This document shows, piece after piece, positions 22,623-31,875 of a stretch of 64,000 bases of DNA. The notes under the pieces were generated by a model. The model did not search any database, was not told the DNA's origin, and was given only the letters and a program-made list of their open reading frames with translations. The translations under genes were made by a program, and so were the position numbers. Position 1 is the stretch's first letter, and the number at the start of each line of letters is the position of its first letter. Source of the stretch: Triangularia verruculosa (taxonomy: Eukaryota > Ascomycota > Sordariomycetes > Sordariales > Podosporaceae); the NCBI GenBank assembly GCA_033296885.1, contig MU863877.1, positions 558,001 through 622,000 on the forward strand. Direction: 5' to 3'.

Positions 22623-24299
22623 ATGCCCCCGCGCCGGTCGCACAAGAAGTCGCGGGCTGGCTGCCGCCGTTGCAAGGCGAGGAAGATCAAAGTACGTAGG
22701 GGGGAAATTGGATTGTTGGATCGGTCCTGACATTGAATGCGCCAGTGCGATGAAGTCCACCCACGATGCGGCAACTGCGTGAAGCACGGCGTCGCTTGCG
22801 ACTTTGAACACCCCGAAGTCCTCGCCGACCTCCAAGCCGCCGCCGCCGCGGCAGCCCAAACGCCATCAACACCTGCGACCGCCTTCAACTTCGGTTCGCC
22901 AATTGCGCCCTCGGCCGGCGCCCTCTCGGTCGCCTCCACTCCGCTCACACGATCACTCCCCGCCCCTCCCATCTCGTCGACCACCGGCCCAGGCCACCGA
23001 CTTCTCGAACTCAAGCTCATGCACCACTACACCGTCATGACTTGCAAGACATTCACCTTTACCGCGCCAGTAACTGAAGACATCTGGAAGATAACCGTCC
23101 CCAGCCTCGCCTTCTCCGGCTCCCAGCACCTCGCCGACTCCATCCTCGCCGTCGCCGCCCTCCACCTCCGAAGCATCAACCCAAACGACAAAGAAATCGT
23201 CCGCGCCTCCCACGCTTACATGGCCGCTTCGTTACAAGAATACTCGGCGACCCTAAACCAAGGAATAAACCACACCAACGCCGAAGCCCTCTTCCTCACC
23301 GCCGCGCTAATAGCATTCCAATCCACCGCCACAAGAGTCTTCATGAAGGACGAAGGCCTCAGCATCGGCTCCTCCTCCTCCTCCTCCTCCTCACACGATC
23401 CAAAACCTCGCACCCATCACCACCACCACCAACAACAAGCAGGCTGCTACGCCATCCCATTCACCTGGTTCCACTCCTTCCAAGGCGTCAAAGCCATCAC
23501 AGCCGCCTCCTGGCAGTACCTCCGCGTCTCACCGGTAGTAACACAGGTAATCAACTCCCAAGCCGCCCTCCAGCTCGACTTTCGGACCGGACCAGAAACC
23601 TTTTTCGGTCACCTACTCGAAGGCCTAGAAGAAGAACTCGTCAACCCCCCAACAGGGTTAGATGCTCGTGTGCCTCTGGCAAGCAGACCGCTCCCCCTCC
23701 CAAACAGCCCCGACCACATCTCCGCCACAAGACAAGCATACCAGCACGCCGTAGCAGTCCTAAACTGGGCCCACAAGATCCCCCACAAAGGCGCACCTTT
23801 AGCTTTCCCCGCCACCGTTTCCAAGCGCTTCATCGAGCTCCTCGAAGAACGCCGGCCTCGCGCGCTGGCGATATTAGCCTGCTTTTTTGCGCTGCTCAAA
23901 TCGCTGGATGGAGTGTGGTGGCTTCAGGGGATGGCGAGGAGGGAGGTGTTGGGGGTTGTTTCGCTATTTAACTCTGACTTTTTTGGTCCGGATGCGTACA
24001 GGAAGTGGTGGCCGCATTTGGAGTGGGCGATGAGGATAGCGCTGTATGAGCATAGTCCCCAGGTAGGTGGTGGTAATGGGGCAGGGGGGGCAGAAACAGG
24101 GCAAGGGATGCCGATACCGCCCGAGATTTGGGGGAGTGATTGGTTTGCAGAAGAGAGGGCGCTGGAGGAGCAGGGGAGGGAGCAGGGGGATTATTTTGGG
24201 CATATTGAGCTGTTGAGCCAGATGAGTTCGGCGGTGAATAGTATTCCGACGGTGCCCGAGTATGCGGCTATGATGGCTGGGGCGAGGGGGATGAGGTGA
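22623..24299 (+). CDS. Zn2Cys6 transcription factor
   Basis: Fungal binuclear-zinc regulator, 540 aa, two exons. Exon 1 (22623-22691) encodes 23 residues ending KARKIK. The intron (22692-22745, 54 nt) has donor GTACGT and acceptor GCCAG and interrupts the zinc cluster, a position common in this family. Joined, the cluster runs from CRRCKARKIKC to CGNCVKHGVAC (about residues 14-42) and has all six cysteines. A basic stretch RRSHKKSRAG precedes it. The downstream helical region (LLELKLMHHYTVMTCKTF to the C-terminus) resembles the fungal-specific activator domain of sterol-uptake-control (UPC2)-like proteins. Ser and His/Gln homopolymers (about residues 232-255) suggest a flexible loop. Targets cannot be read from sequence. 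It is divergent from RecQ and convergent with RPF2, with no pathway genes next to it. Confidence 0.9.
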
Positions 24300-24860
24300 T
24301 GGGTTGGTAGTTGTGGAGGAGGAGCTACACACCAAGAAGAAGTTGCTATAGCCGTGATGGGGCTTAAAGCGTAGGGGAGCTACTGGGAGGGAGAAGAGGA
24401 ATGAGTTTGAAGGTGAAACCGTACAGCTAGCTCATTGGGATGTGTGATCAGAGAACAGAGACACAAAGTCTTTTTTTTTTGAAGCAGCAAAGTTCTTGGG
24501 AAGGATGTATTATATCATGCAAGGAAGAAAAAGAGGAGGAACAAACAAAGCCCACACCAACCATGGGTCTGCCTGGCAAACAAAAAAAAAACCCAGGGCA
24601 AGAGATATTTTGGAAACACGGAACATGGAAGCGCATGGATAAGACAAGGTAGATAGACAGTTGTTGAAAACACAGCTAGGTCTATGAAACTGAATCACAT
24701 CAAGAAAAAAAACATTTGAATTACGCCATATTTGCCCCGTTCCTTGTGCTATAATATTTTGAAGTTTCCCCCAAAAATCAAATCCCACATAACGACAAGC
24801 CCCCCAAAAAATAACGCCCGCAAAAGGATATAAGATGCGTCAAAAAGAACCACCCCAAAC
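24300..24860. other. convergent 3' region
   Basis: 3' flanks of the Zn2Cys6 gene and RPF2. Short A- and T-runs are present. No gene seen. Confidence 0.7.
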
Positions 24861-26025
24861 TTAGATATCGGCTTTCCTCTTGCGCTTGGGCGCCTCGTCC
24901 ACTAATGTCTCCGCCTCGTCGTCGGAGGCAACATCCCTTTCGCGCTTGAGACCCTTCATCTTTCTGGTCTGAAGCTGGCTGAGGTCGAGCTTGCCCATGT
25001 GGATTCTGCCGAGTTTGTCGCCCATGATGTCGGTGCTGATGTTCTTCTTTGTGCGCTCCTCGTTGGTCTTGGCCTTGCGCATGGCCTCCTTGAGCATGGC
25101 CTCGTCAGGTTCCTGGATTCTGCCGATGCGGAAATCGATGCGGGGGCCGTGTTCCTCTAACTCGACGCGGGGGAGCTTTTGGCCGGAGCGCTTGGTGTGG
25201 ATGGTGTAGATGCGGAGGCGGATGACGGGCTTGGAGGCGGGGTCGTCGGAGTTTTCGGTTCCGGTGGGCTCGTCGGCGGTGACAACGACGACAAAACGGA
25301 GACCTTCGACGTCGATCTTGTCGGATGTCTCGCCGCGGAAGAAGTCGATGAGCATGGACTTGGCCATGGTGAAGCCATTTGGTACAGGGGATTCGCTGGC
25401 TGTGAGTTAGTATTGCGCAGAGTAGCTATTGGTACCGTGGAGTCAAACATACAAGGCTGTACCAGCAAACACCATCAACGGTCTTGTACCCACTGGCACC
25501 TTGTTTGTCTTGAACTGCGAAATACTGCGGAAGGACTCGCCATCGAGGCAGAGCTCGAGCATGTCGAGCATCTTGTAGTCAAAGGTGCGCGCAAAGGTGA
25601 TGGTGTGTGGGCGCTTCTTGTTGGAGCTGCCAAAGAGCAACAGACTGCAGTCATTCTTCTCGGAGAAGAAGGCGAGGGAGCTCGAGTCTTCGAACGGATG
25701 GATCGCATTCTTCTTCTGGAAACGCTTGGCGTGCACTTGTCTGAGCGCATAGAGGTCGCCTAGCGCATCTTGGGTCTGTGTAAAGATTGTTTCTTAGCGA
25801 TTGTCGACTTCAATTGCAGCATGGTGATACCGACGTACGATTTGACTGCAGGAGGTACCCCTCAGGAACAGGGCCTTCTTGGGGTTCTCGACGGCTTTCG
25901 GCGCACGCTTCTCAAGGGCACGCTTGGCGCGAGCGGTTTTGGGCTTTCTGCATCAGAAAATGATTAGCTGAGTCATGCGACGAGTATTTTGGCCGAGTTG
26001 GGGGCGCCTACACTGTGCGAAGCAT
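24861..26025 (-). CDS. rpf2: ribosome production factor RPF2 (Brix domain)
   Basis: Nucleolar Brix-domain protein that, with Rrs1, brings 5S RNP into the pre-60S particle. Four exons on the minus strand: 26025-26012 (14 nt), 25947-25839, 25775-25453 and 25395-24861, giving 326 aa, close to yeast Rpf2 (344). Introns are 64, 63 and 57 nt. Donors are GTAGGC, GTACGT and GTATGT; acceptors are TGCAG, CACAG and GCCAG. The last intron has an AG pair (ACAGCCAG) and only the second keeps the frame (TAFESPVPN). The family N-terminus MLRTVKPKTARAKRALEKR, the RFQKKN and FFSEKNDCSLLLFGSSNKK segments and MAKSMLIDFFRGE are all recognisable. The C-terminus is Lys/Arg-rich (KRKRKADI), a likely nucleolar signal. 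It is divergent from the 28.6 kb locus across a long spacer with two TGACGTCA sites. Confidence 0.95.
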
Positions 26026-26530
26026 TTTGATGTTGGCGTCGTCGATATTCTGGTGATGGCTGCTATCAACTTTGGAGGTCTGCGAAATTATTTTGGCCAA
26101 GCTAACTTTCTTATCAGCTTATCGCTGCTCTCTTGCGCTTGGTGAATCTGGACGCCAGTGTGGGGCTGAGAGAGTGGGGCAATGAGACTGCACCATCAGG
26201 ATCAAGCACGGCAGCAACCTCCAGCATCAAGTATGGAGCAAGAGCAGCATGTACAGAACAGATGAAGTTGATCCATGTTACTAGGGAATACACTGATCAA
26301 GTCTTTGCCCAGGCTCCCGAGTTACTGAGGAGAGACAGACTCTTGACTGAACATCAGATATTGGGCTGTTACATCACACGAATCAGACAAATCGGACAGA
26401 TCAAATCGTGCCTGATTTTTGGAATTGGTTTAGTGCGGTTGGATTTGATCTGTTCGAGTAAATCAAGCCATACGAATTGACAATCAATGTCCATGTGGCT
26501 TGAGCTATCTTTAAACCTCATGTATTTTGG

Positions 26531-26604
26531 CCTGATTTTGCGTGACATGATGTACAGTGAGACCTGATTTTGCGTGACATGATGTACAATAGAGGCCTGA
26601 TTTG
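26531..26604. repeat. 32-nt direct tandem duplication
   Basis: Copies start at 26531 and 26563, with 26 identical bases beginning CCTGATTTTGCGTGACATGA, and a third partial copy starts at 26596. A further GCCTGATTTT occurs near 26409. Confidence 0.85.
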
Positions 26605-27196
26605 CTTTGGCTCGATTTGATTTGGCTCACGCCTTTAATTCTACGCAGCATCCAACAGCTGATGAAACCAGCTGCCTGGTCTTCGAAGTCGGGGAGAAGC
26701 CCCCAAGTAGGTGATGCAAGTTCAGGATTATCATTCTGCTACATACCAAAACATTACACCTAGAATAGTGGAATGCTTTCTTTTCCTCTGAGCTCTAATT
26801 GTTGTATGTATAAAACTCAAGCCAGTATCAATGTTGATTATTTGTTGCCGGTGGTTCATTGGTTGGTGGCAGAAGCATCTGAGTGGGGTTTGATGGGTGG
26901 CAGTCTTGCACGAAGATGGATGAATGGCTGAGCATGTTTTGGTTGCATACTCTGCCACTAATGCAAAGAGACCTGGAAGATATCACTTGAAATATTAGGC
27001 AAGAGATATAATATGTCTCTAAAGCTAGGTGTCTGTTGTGTTTGTGGTCTAAATCAGAAACGTTGTCCATCTCTCGGGTACCGTACCCGAGCCCCTGAAT
27101 GGGGCTCTTTTTGTCAAGCTTCAAGTTCTGCAGAACTCTTCCAATAATTCTGAATCTTTCTGGGGATTTCTCGAACTTTCTCGAACTCTCTGCAGC

Positions 27197-27275
27197 TGAC
27201 GTCACAACCACAGTCTTCATCTCTGTCGGGCTCACTGTGTGGTGAAGTCCGAACAGCAACGGTGCACTGACGTCA
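27197..27275. promoter_or_regulatory. paired TGACGTCA (CRE/ATF-type) sites
   Basis: Two perfect 8-nt palindromes TGACGTCA lie at 27197-27204 and 27268-27275, 71 bp apart. This is the consensus for bZIP proteins of the ATF/CREB class (Atf1/AtfA in fungi). They are about 0.7 kb upstream of the TATA box at 27952 and 1.2 kb upstream of the RPF2 start, so either or both genes could use them. Confidence 0.55.
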
Positions 27276-27951
27276 CCGCCAACGTCGTGAGAGTCTGACG
27301 GGGCAGCCTGCCCAGCAATATGCTCTTGCTTCTCTGCCTTCTTAACCACGCGCAAATGGGTTTTACTTGCGGAAAGAACAATCATTCGATAGAGAAGCTT
27401 CCGGCGAGCACATTCATGCACATTTCTCCCTGGGGAAACACATTGTTGTAAAGATATTGCGGCTGAAAGTCGCCAAATGCCGTAAAACCGGGTAGTTTCC
27501 TCCTTTTCCGCCCGCGCGTTGCGCGCAACAGGTCCAATTCCTATCCAAGTACCATCTTTGGATTCCTCTCCTTCCGCGCTACAACTTGATGTAGGACGCT
27601 CGATGAGAGCTGTCGGTGCTGTCAAGCAATTTGATGAAGAAGTCGACAATATACGAGAGTCTCGTCTGCCTTCCTGGGGCCCTCTCCACCAGGGGCGTGG
27701 ACTTCTCTCCGGAGCCCACCCCCTTTCTCTCAACCTCCTAACCACACACCAGAATACTTTGCAATCCCAAACATCCAAAGAACCTCCCACAACCTGCAAC
27801 ACCCAAAGTCCCTCTCAAAAACTGATTGCTGGCATCGTCAGCTCTGGCCCTGCCTCCCCCAACTTTTCGCTTCAAGAAAGGAGCAGCGCGGCCCATCTAA
27901 TCCTCGAAAGACCAGCCCACGCCCCCATCGAAAGAGACCTTCAGGGACCAC

Positions 27952-27958
27952 TATAAAT
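27952..27958 (+). promoter_or_regulatory. TATA box of the multi-intron-leader locus
   Basis: TATAAAT sits in a C/A-rich context. It is followed by an ATG-free leader with a CT-rich stretch (28063-28088) and spliced-looking segments, which fits a core promoter with initiation near 27980-28000. Confidence 0.5.
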
Positions 27959-27984
27959 TGCTTCACGCACAGGACACGCGGCCT

Positions 27985-28578
27985 CGAGATTTGCACGGCC
28001 CCACAGGTCCTCTCTGACAGGTATATAGCTGACCCTCCAGTCCCCAAATTCTTGCTGAACCTTTCTTCTTCTTTTCTCTCTTCATCCAACTGCCGAAGTC
28101 AGTCAGCCAGCACACAAGAAAAAGGTACGTACCAACGCTCGCTCGCTCCACTTTATTTGTGAACAAATACTGTGGATAAAACAGATTCATTCGCTTCGCA
28201 CAAGGAAGGCACAACTCTCGTTGTGTCTTGTCTTCTCGTAAGTTCAGGTTCCTTCTGTCGCCCTTGTCGACACCACTTGCTAACCAATCTTTGTGATGCA
28301 GACTCGTTCACTTTTTTTGTGCGCTCCTTCGTCCGCTCGTTCTTTTTGTTTTGTTTGCTGACCATTGTCGTTGTTGCAGTTCGCTCGCTCTCAAGGTTTT
28401 TGCGCTTGCTTTTGCTTGCGTCCGCTCGCTGGTGGTGTGCTTGGAGTAAGTGTTCGCTCGCTCGCGCTTGTTGTCGTCGTCTTTTGCTAACGCTGCTCTT
28501 CAACACAGCTGTGGTTGGGAACGATCGTTTTTTTCTTTCGTTTTTTCTTTCGTTTTTTTCTTCTTTTTTTTTCCCACC
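27985..28578 (+). other. ATG-free leader with four candidate mini-introns
   Basis: Four consecutive intron-like units of 60-64 nt: 28125-28184 (GTACGT..ACAG), 28238-28301 (GTAAGT..TTGCTAACC..GCAG), 28319-28379 (GTGCGC..TTTGCTGACC..GCAG) and 28446-28508 (GTAAGT..TTTGCTAACG..ACAG). The segments between them are 53, 17 and 66 nt. The retained segments contain no ATG until 28579. The exonic starts and several introns share a TTCGCTCGCTC-like motif, which suggests local duplication. The last segment is strongly T-rich (28530-28572). Confidence 0.55.
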
Positions 28579-29142
28579 ATGCCTCGCGGAGTCACTCCGC
28601 CCCATCTCAGGCCCCGCTACCGGGTCCGTCGGGATTCTGGGGTCCTTCGGGATTCTCAGGGTCCTGACCAATGGACCAAGGAGCGGGCCTGGTTGGATCG
28701 GGTGATCCGCAAGATGAGGGGAGGGGATCTCCCCCTGCCATCGGTGCGTCGAAGTCTCGATGCTGCCATGGTGGGCCCTCGTCCCCGACGCAATAGTGGG
28801 CCAGTAGTGACCCCATTTGTGTTGGCTAGCTCTGAAGACGGGGGGGTCTTTGGAGTGAAGCTGAACCCAGCTTTTGTCCCTCTTCCCCCTTCCCCCCCAC
28901 CTTCCCGTCCTCCTTCCCCCTCTCTTCCCTCTTCCCCCTCTCCTCCCCCTTCCCCTTCCCCTCTCCCCTCTCCCTCTCCCCTCCCCCTCTCTCCCCCTCT
29001 CCTTCCCGTTTCCTTTGTTCCGGTGGTGTGGGTTCCGGTGGCTTGGGTTCCGGTGGCTTGGGCTTGGGATGCGGTGGTGTGGGCTTGGGTTCCGGTGATG
29101 TGGGCTTGGGTTCCGGTGGTGTTTGTGGGTTATGATGGGTAG
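28579..29142 (+). CDS. low-complexity protein candidate, possibly spliced to 29694
   Basis: The first ATG after the leader has the strong context CCCACCATGCC. It opens a 187-aa frame: a basic N-terminus (RPRYRVRRDSGVLRDSQ, WLDRVIRKMRGG), a Pro/Ser-rich centre (about residues 97-145) and a repeated Val-Pro-Val-Trp tail ending VGYDG. The stop TAG at 29140 overlaps a possible donor GTAGTT (29139). Removing 29139-29528 (390 nt, acceptor CATCAG) keeps the same frame and adds a Cys-rich tail (CTSSWCCLVTCCECDRA) ending at 29694. The putative intron is GT-rich repeat DNA with no clear branch site. A Gly-rich alternative frame covers 29015-29130. No family recognised; it may also be a transcribed repeat locus. 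Confidence 0.4.
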   Translation: MPRGVTPPHLRPRYRVRRDSGVLRDSQGPDQWTKERAWLDRVIRKMRGGDLPLPSVRRSLDAAMVGPRPRRNSGPVVTPFVLASSEDGGVFGVKLNPAFVPLPPSPPPSRPPSPSLPSSPSPPPSPSPLPSPSPLPLSPPLLPVSFVPVVWVPVAWVPVAWAWDAVVWAWVPVMWAWVPVVFVGYDG

Positions 29143-29159
29143 TTGTCTTTCGTTTTGGG

Positions 29160-29525
29160 GTGGTTATCTTTCGTTCTGGTGTGTTTGGATATTTGGTTTT
29201 GGCGGTGTTTTGGGTGTTTTGGGTGTTTTGGTTGGCTAGCCTGTCTCTCAGCGTATTTTGTCTTGTTTTCTTTTGTTTTTGGATTGGTTTGTTTGGGTAT
29301 TTGGTTTTGGTGGCTTTTTGTTTTCTTTTGTTCTTGGATTGGTGTTTGGGTATTTGGTTTTGGTGGTTTTTTGGTTGGCTTATTTGTCCCTCAGCGTATT
29401 TGGCTTGTTTTCTTTTGTCCTTGGCTTGGTGTGTTTTCTTTCTTTTGTTTTTGGCTTGGTGTTTTCTTTTCCTTTGTTTTGGCTTGTTTTGTCTTGTTTT
29501 GTTTTGTTTTGTTTTGTTTTGTCAT
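29160..29525. repeat. GT-rich imperfect tandem repeat
   Basis: The plus strand is almost free of A and C. TTTGG(A/G)TATTTGGTTTTGG recurs near 29184, 29297 and 29346, and CTCAGCGTATTT recurs near 29247 and 29391. The block ends in a (GTTTT)n microsatellite (29485-29520). It directly follows a C/T-rich block (28880-29010), so the base skew reverses sharply near 29015. Confidence 0.75.
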
Positions 29526-29694
29526 CAGCACCAGTGTGCTTGCGCCTGCACTAGTGTGCTCTCATTGGCACCAGCGTGTTGTTGAGAAGCGTACCCCTGC
29601 CCCGGGCAGCGAAGTCGGACTCTGCACCTCCTCGTGGTGTTGCCTGGTAACCTGTTGCGAGTGCGACAGGGCCAACGCAGAGACGCAAGTCTAG

Positions 29695-30056
29695 TTAGTA
29701 ATGCCATTGCTGTTTTGTATCGATCTCATCTCTTGATTCGATATTGTTGCCGTGGTACTTGATGCTGTCGTGTAGTCTGTGTCCTTTGCGACCCAGTCGC
29801 CAAATGAAGATTTCCATGTCAAATACAGTGTGGTTGGAGGTGACAGAGTGAAGTGAAAAGGTGTAGGTTAAGTTTCAGAAAGAAAAATTCGCTGCCTTTT
29901 GCTGTCGCGTGATAGGTAAGAGGAGAAACTTTGACTCACCGTGGCTGCCTACACAGGTAGGCTATTTAAGCGATTCAGACTTGCTCTCGCTGCCCATTCA
30001 CCACCACCAAAAAACACTTCTTGATACTCGAGTTGCTCCCAGACATCTCCTCAACA
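29695..30056. other. short intergenic region and leader of the AIG2-like gene
   Basis: A TATTTAAG element lies at 29962-29969, about 90 bp before the ATG at 30057, and is followed by an A/C-rich leader. Nothing else seen. Confidence 0.55.
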
Positions 30057-30536
30057 ATGACAACCGAGCCTCGACCTCTGTTTGTCTATGTCACCTTGTG
30101 TGCACCCGAGTTTCTTGCGACAATCCTCGGGGAACCAAGCGATAAAATACCACGCATGCTCCAAGCCGCCACCGTCAAGGGCTATGAGCGGCGCTCGAAA
30201 TACTTTGGCAGCGGTTTCGCACTCCAGCCTGCAGCCATCGAATCCGAGGACCCAGAGGCAACCATTGAAGGATATCTCCTCACACTTGAGACGAGGTCCC
30301 AACGGCGAAAGCTGGACAACTTTGAGGCGGAAGGGGAGGCGCACAAGAGTGTTTCTGTTCAGGTGCACATCAGTGCTACCGGCCAGACAGTGACGGCGGA
30401 TATGTATCTCTGGAACGGTCCGATGGGGGAGATCTCCCCCGAGCCTTGGGACCTTGACGCCTTCATCAGAGATGGACTGGAGGACTTCCTCGCTGTTTTT
30501 GAAGGGATGGAGTTTGATGGTGTAGAGGAGCAGTAA
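30057..30536 (+). CDS. AIG2-like / gamma-glutamylcyclotransferase-fold protein
   Basis: Intronless 159-aa protein; ATG at 30057 in context CAACAATGAC. The order of elements fits the AIG2-like (GGACT) fold: an N-terminal strand PLFVYVTLCAPEFL, then ATVKGYERRS, an outer strand near EGYLLTLE, the LDNFEAEGE segment carrying the acidic catalytic position, ADMYLWNG, and a final PWDLDAFIRDGLEDFL helix. Family members release 5-oxoproline from gamma-glutamyl peptides or amines. In the usual YGTL signature the Gly is Val here (FVYVTL), so activity is uncertain; many fungal AIG2-like proteins have no assigned substrate. The 150-160 aa length is usual. It lies downstream of the low-complexity locus on the same strand. 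Confidence 0.7.
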   Translation: MTTEPRPLFVYVTLCAPEFLATILGEPSDKIPRMLQAATVKGYERRSKYFGSGFALQPAAIESEDPEATIEGYLLTLETRSQRRKLDNFEAEGEAHKSVSVQVHISATGQTVTADMYLWNGPMGEISPEPWDLDAFIRDGLEDFLAVFEGMEFDGVEEQ

Positions 30537-31875
30537 AGTTTTGGGGAAATTCCAACGGACGGCAGATTTGCTGAAAGAGAAAATATTAAATGTAAGTTCC
30601 ACTCAAACTTCCCACCTGGGCGCCTCATAATGAGTTGCTGACATGTTCAATAGAGCTTGATGGTCTGAAAAAGGAAAACCAAAAACAATCTTGGCATATG
30701 TCGTTGAATTCAGGGGCACGAGGGGCTCGAATAAATGATTTTCCGCTTGCGAGACACTGAGATAGTGGGTGGGGCGTGGGGGCGGCTCGATGCGGATGGG
30801 TCTTGGCACGGTCCCCCCTGAGGTTCCATTTCCGACGGCAAACTTGGACGAAGGATGCAATCAGCTTTCTCCATAAAAATCCTTATCTGACGTTACTGTT
30901 TCCCCCAGCCGCAAGCCCGCGGAGATGGGAAGAGGGTGGTCGCGCAGCCAAACTCCGAGAGGTTGCCTTTGGAACCAGGAACGGGCTCTTATCTTTCGTT
31001 TCCCCATCCTGAGCTGCAGGAGGCCAGAGATAACCCGCACAGCCCAATCGGTCCAATCAGATGGTTGGAATTGCAATCGTCGACGGGGTGGGAAAGTGCT
31101 TGTTTCAAGCCTCATGAAGTCATATCCAATGTTGGGCGTTCTTTGGGGGTTCTTGGCTGGGTATGATAAGGACGGCAACGGTGAAAGGGGGTCTCTGGTC
31201 CGTCGGACCCTGGGTTAGATATGAGCAAGCTCCCCGGCAACTTGACTCGGTAAAGGAAAGAGAAGAAGTCAAGAAAACCGGGGGGCGAAGGAACGGAGAA
31301 ACAGGAGATGTCATGGCAGTTTATCGACGCTGATACTCCCCGTGGAGAATGAAATCCGATATCACCGCACAAAAAGCTTGAACAGCGGGAACCGGCAGAG
31401 ATATATGGGGGTAGGGTAGGATAGATTACTACCTGTGAGACGGTATGTGCATCTCCGGGCTTGAGGCTGCTTTTCTTGACGTGCAATATCCGGCCACTCA
31501 GAACGGCTTGTTCGGATCTTTTTCTTATCACTTGATCTGCGGTGCGTGGCACGGCTCGCCCGTCTCGCCCGTTTGGGGGTTATCCAAGGTTCTAGATCTG
31601 GTAGATGGATGGGGAACGACAACTGAAAGGTGCTGTCAAACATTGCGTTTCCGGATCGAGTCCGTGGAAACGTCATTGTTGGTTTGTCGGTAGTGGTATG
31701 GGTTTGATATGAGAGGATTCGGGAGATGCCAAGCCGTGTGGGAATGATACAGACCCGAGAAACTGACAGTGGGAGTTTGTAGGTATAAGATCACGGTGTT
31801 GACCTGTGATTTTTGGACTAGTTCCTGGCTAGACAGGATTCATTTCATTCGACAGCATAGGGCTACCTTGACAAC
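30537..31875. other. intergenic region upstream of the nitrate transporter
   Basis: Several GATA/TATC cores occur (for example near 30880, 31165 and 31505) that could bind NIT2/AreA-type factors, but such short motifs are weak evidence. No credible gene seen. Confidence 0.55.

Larger units (their letters stand above)
26026..27951. other. divergent spacer between RPF2 and the 28.6 kb locus
   Basis: Contains a 32-nt tandem duplication (26531-26604) and two palindromic TGACGTCA sites (27197-27275). A 324-codon minus-strand frame at 26828-27802 has no ATG at its start and non-coding composition. No RNA gene was seen. Confidence 0.6.

Noticed and set aside
26828..27802. Minus-strand frame of 324 codons between RPF2 and the 28.6 kb locus
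   Set aside because: It does not start with ATG, has no domain or codon bias, and covers the TGACGTCA sites and promoter-like sequence.
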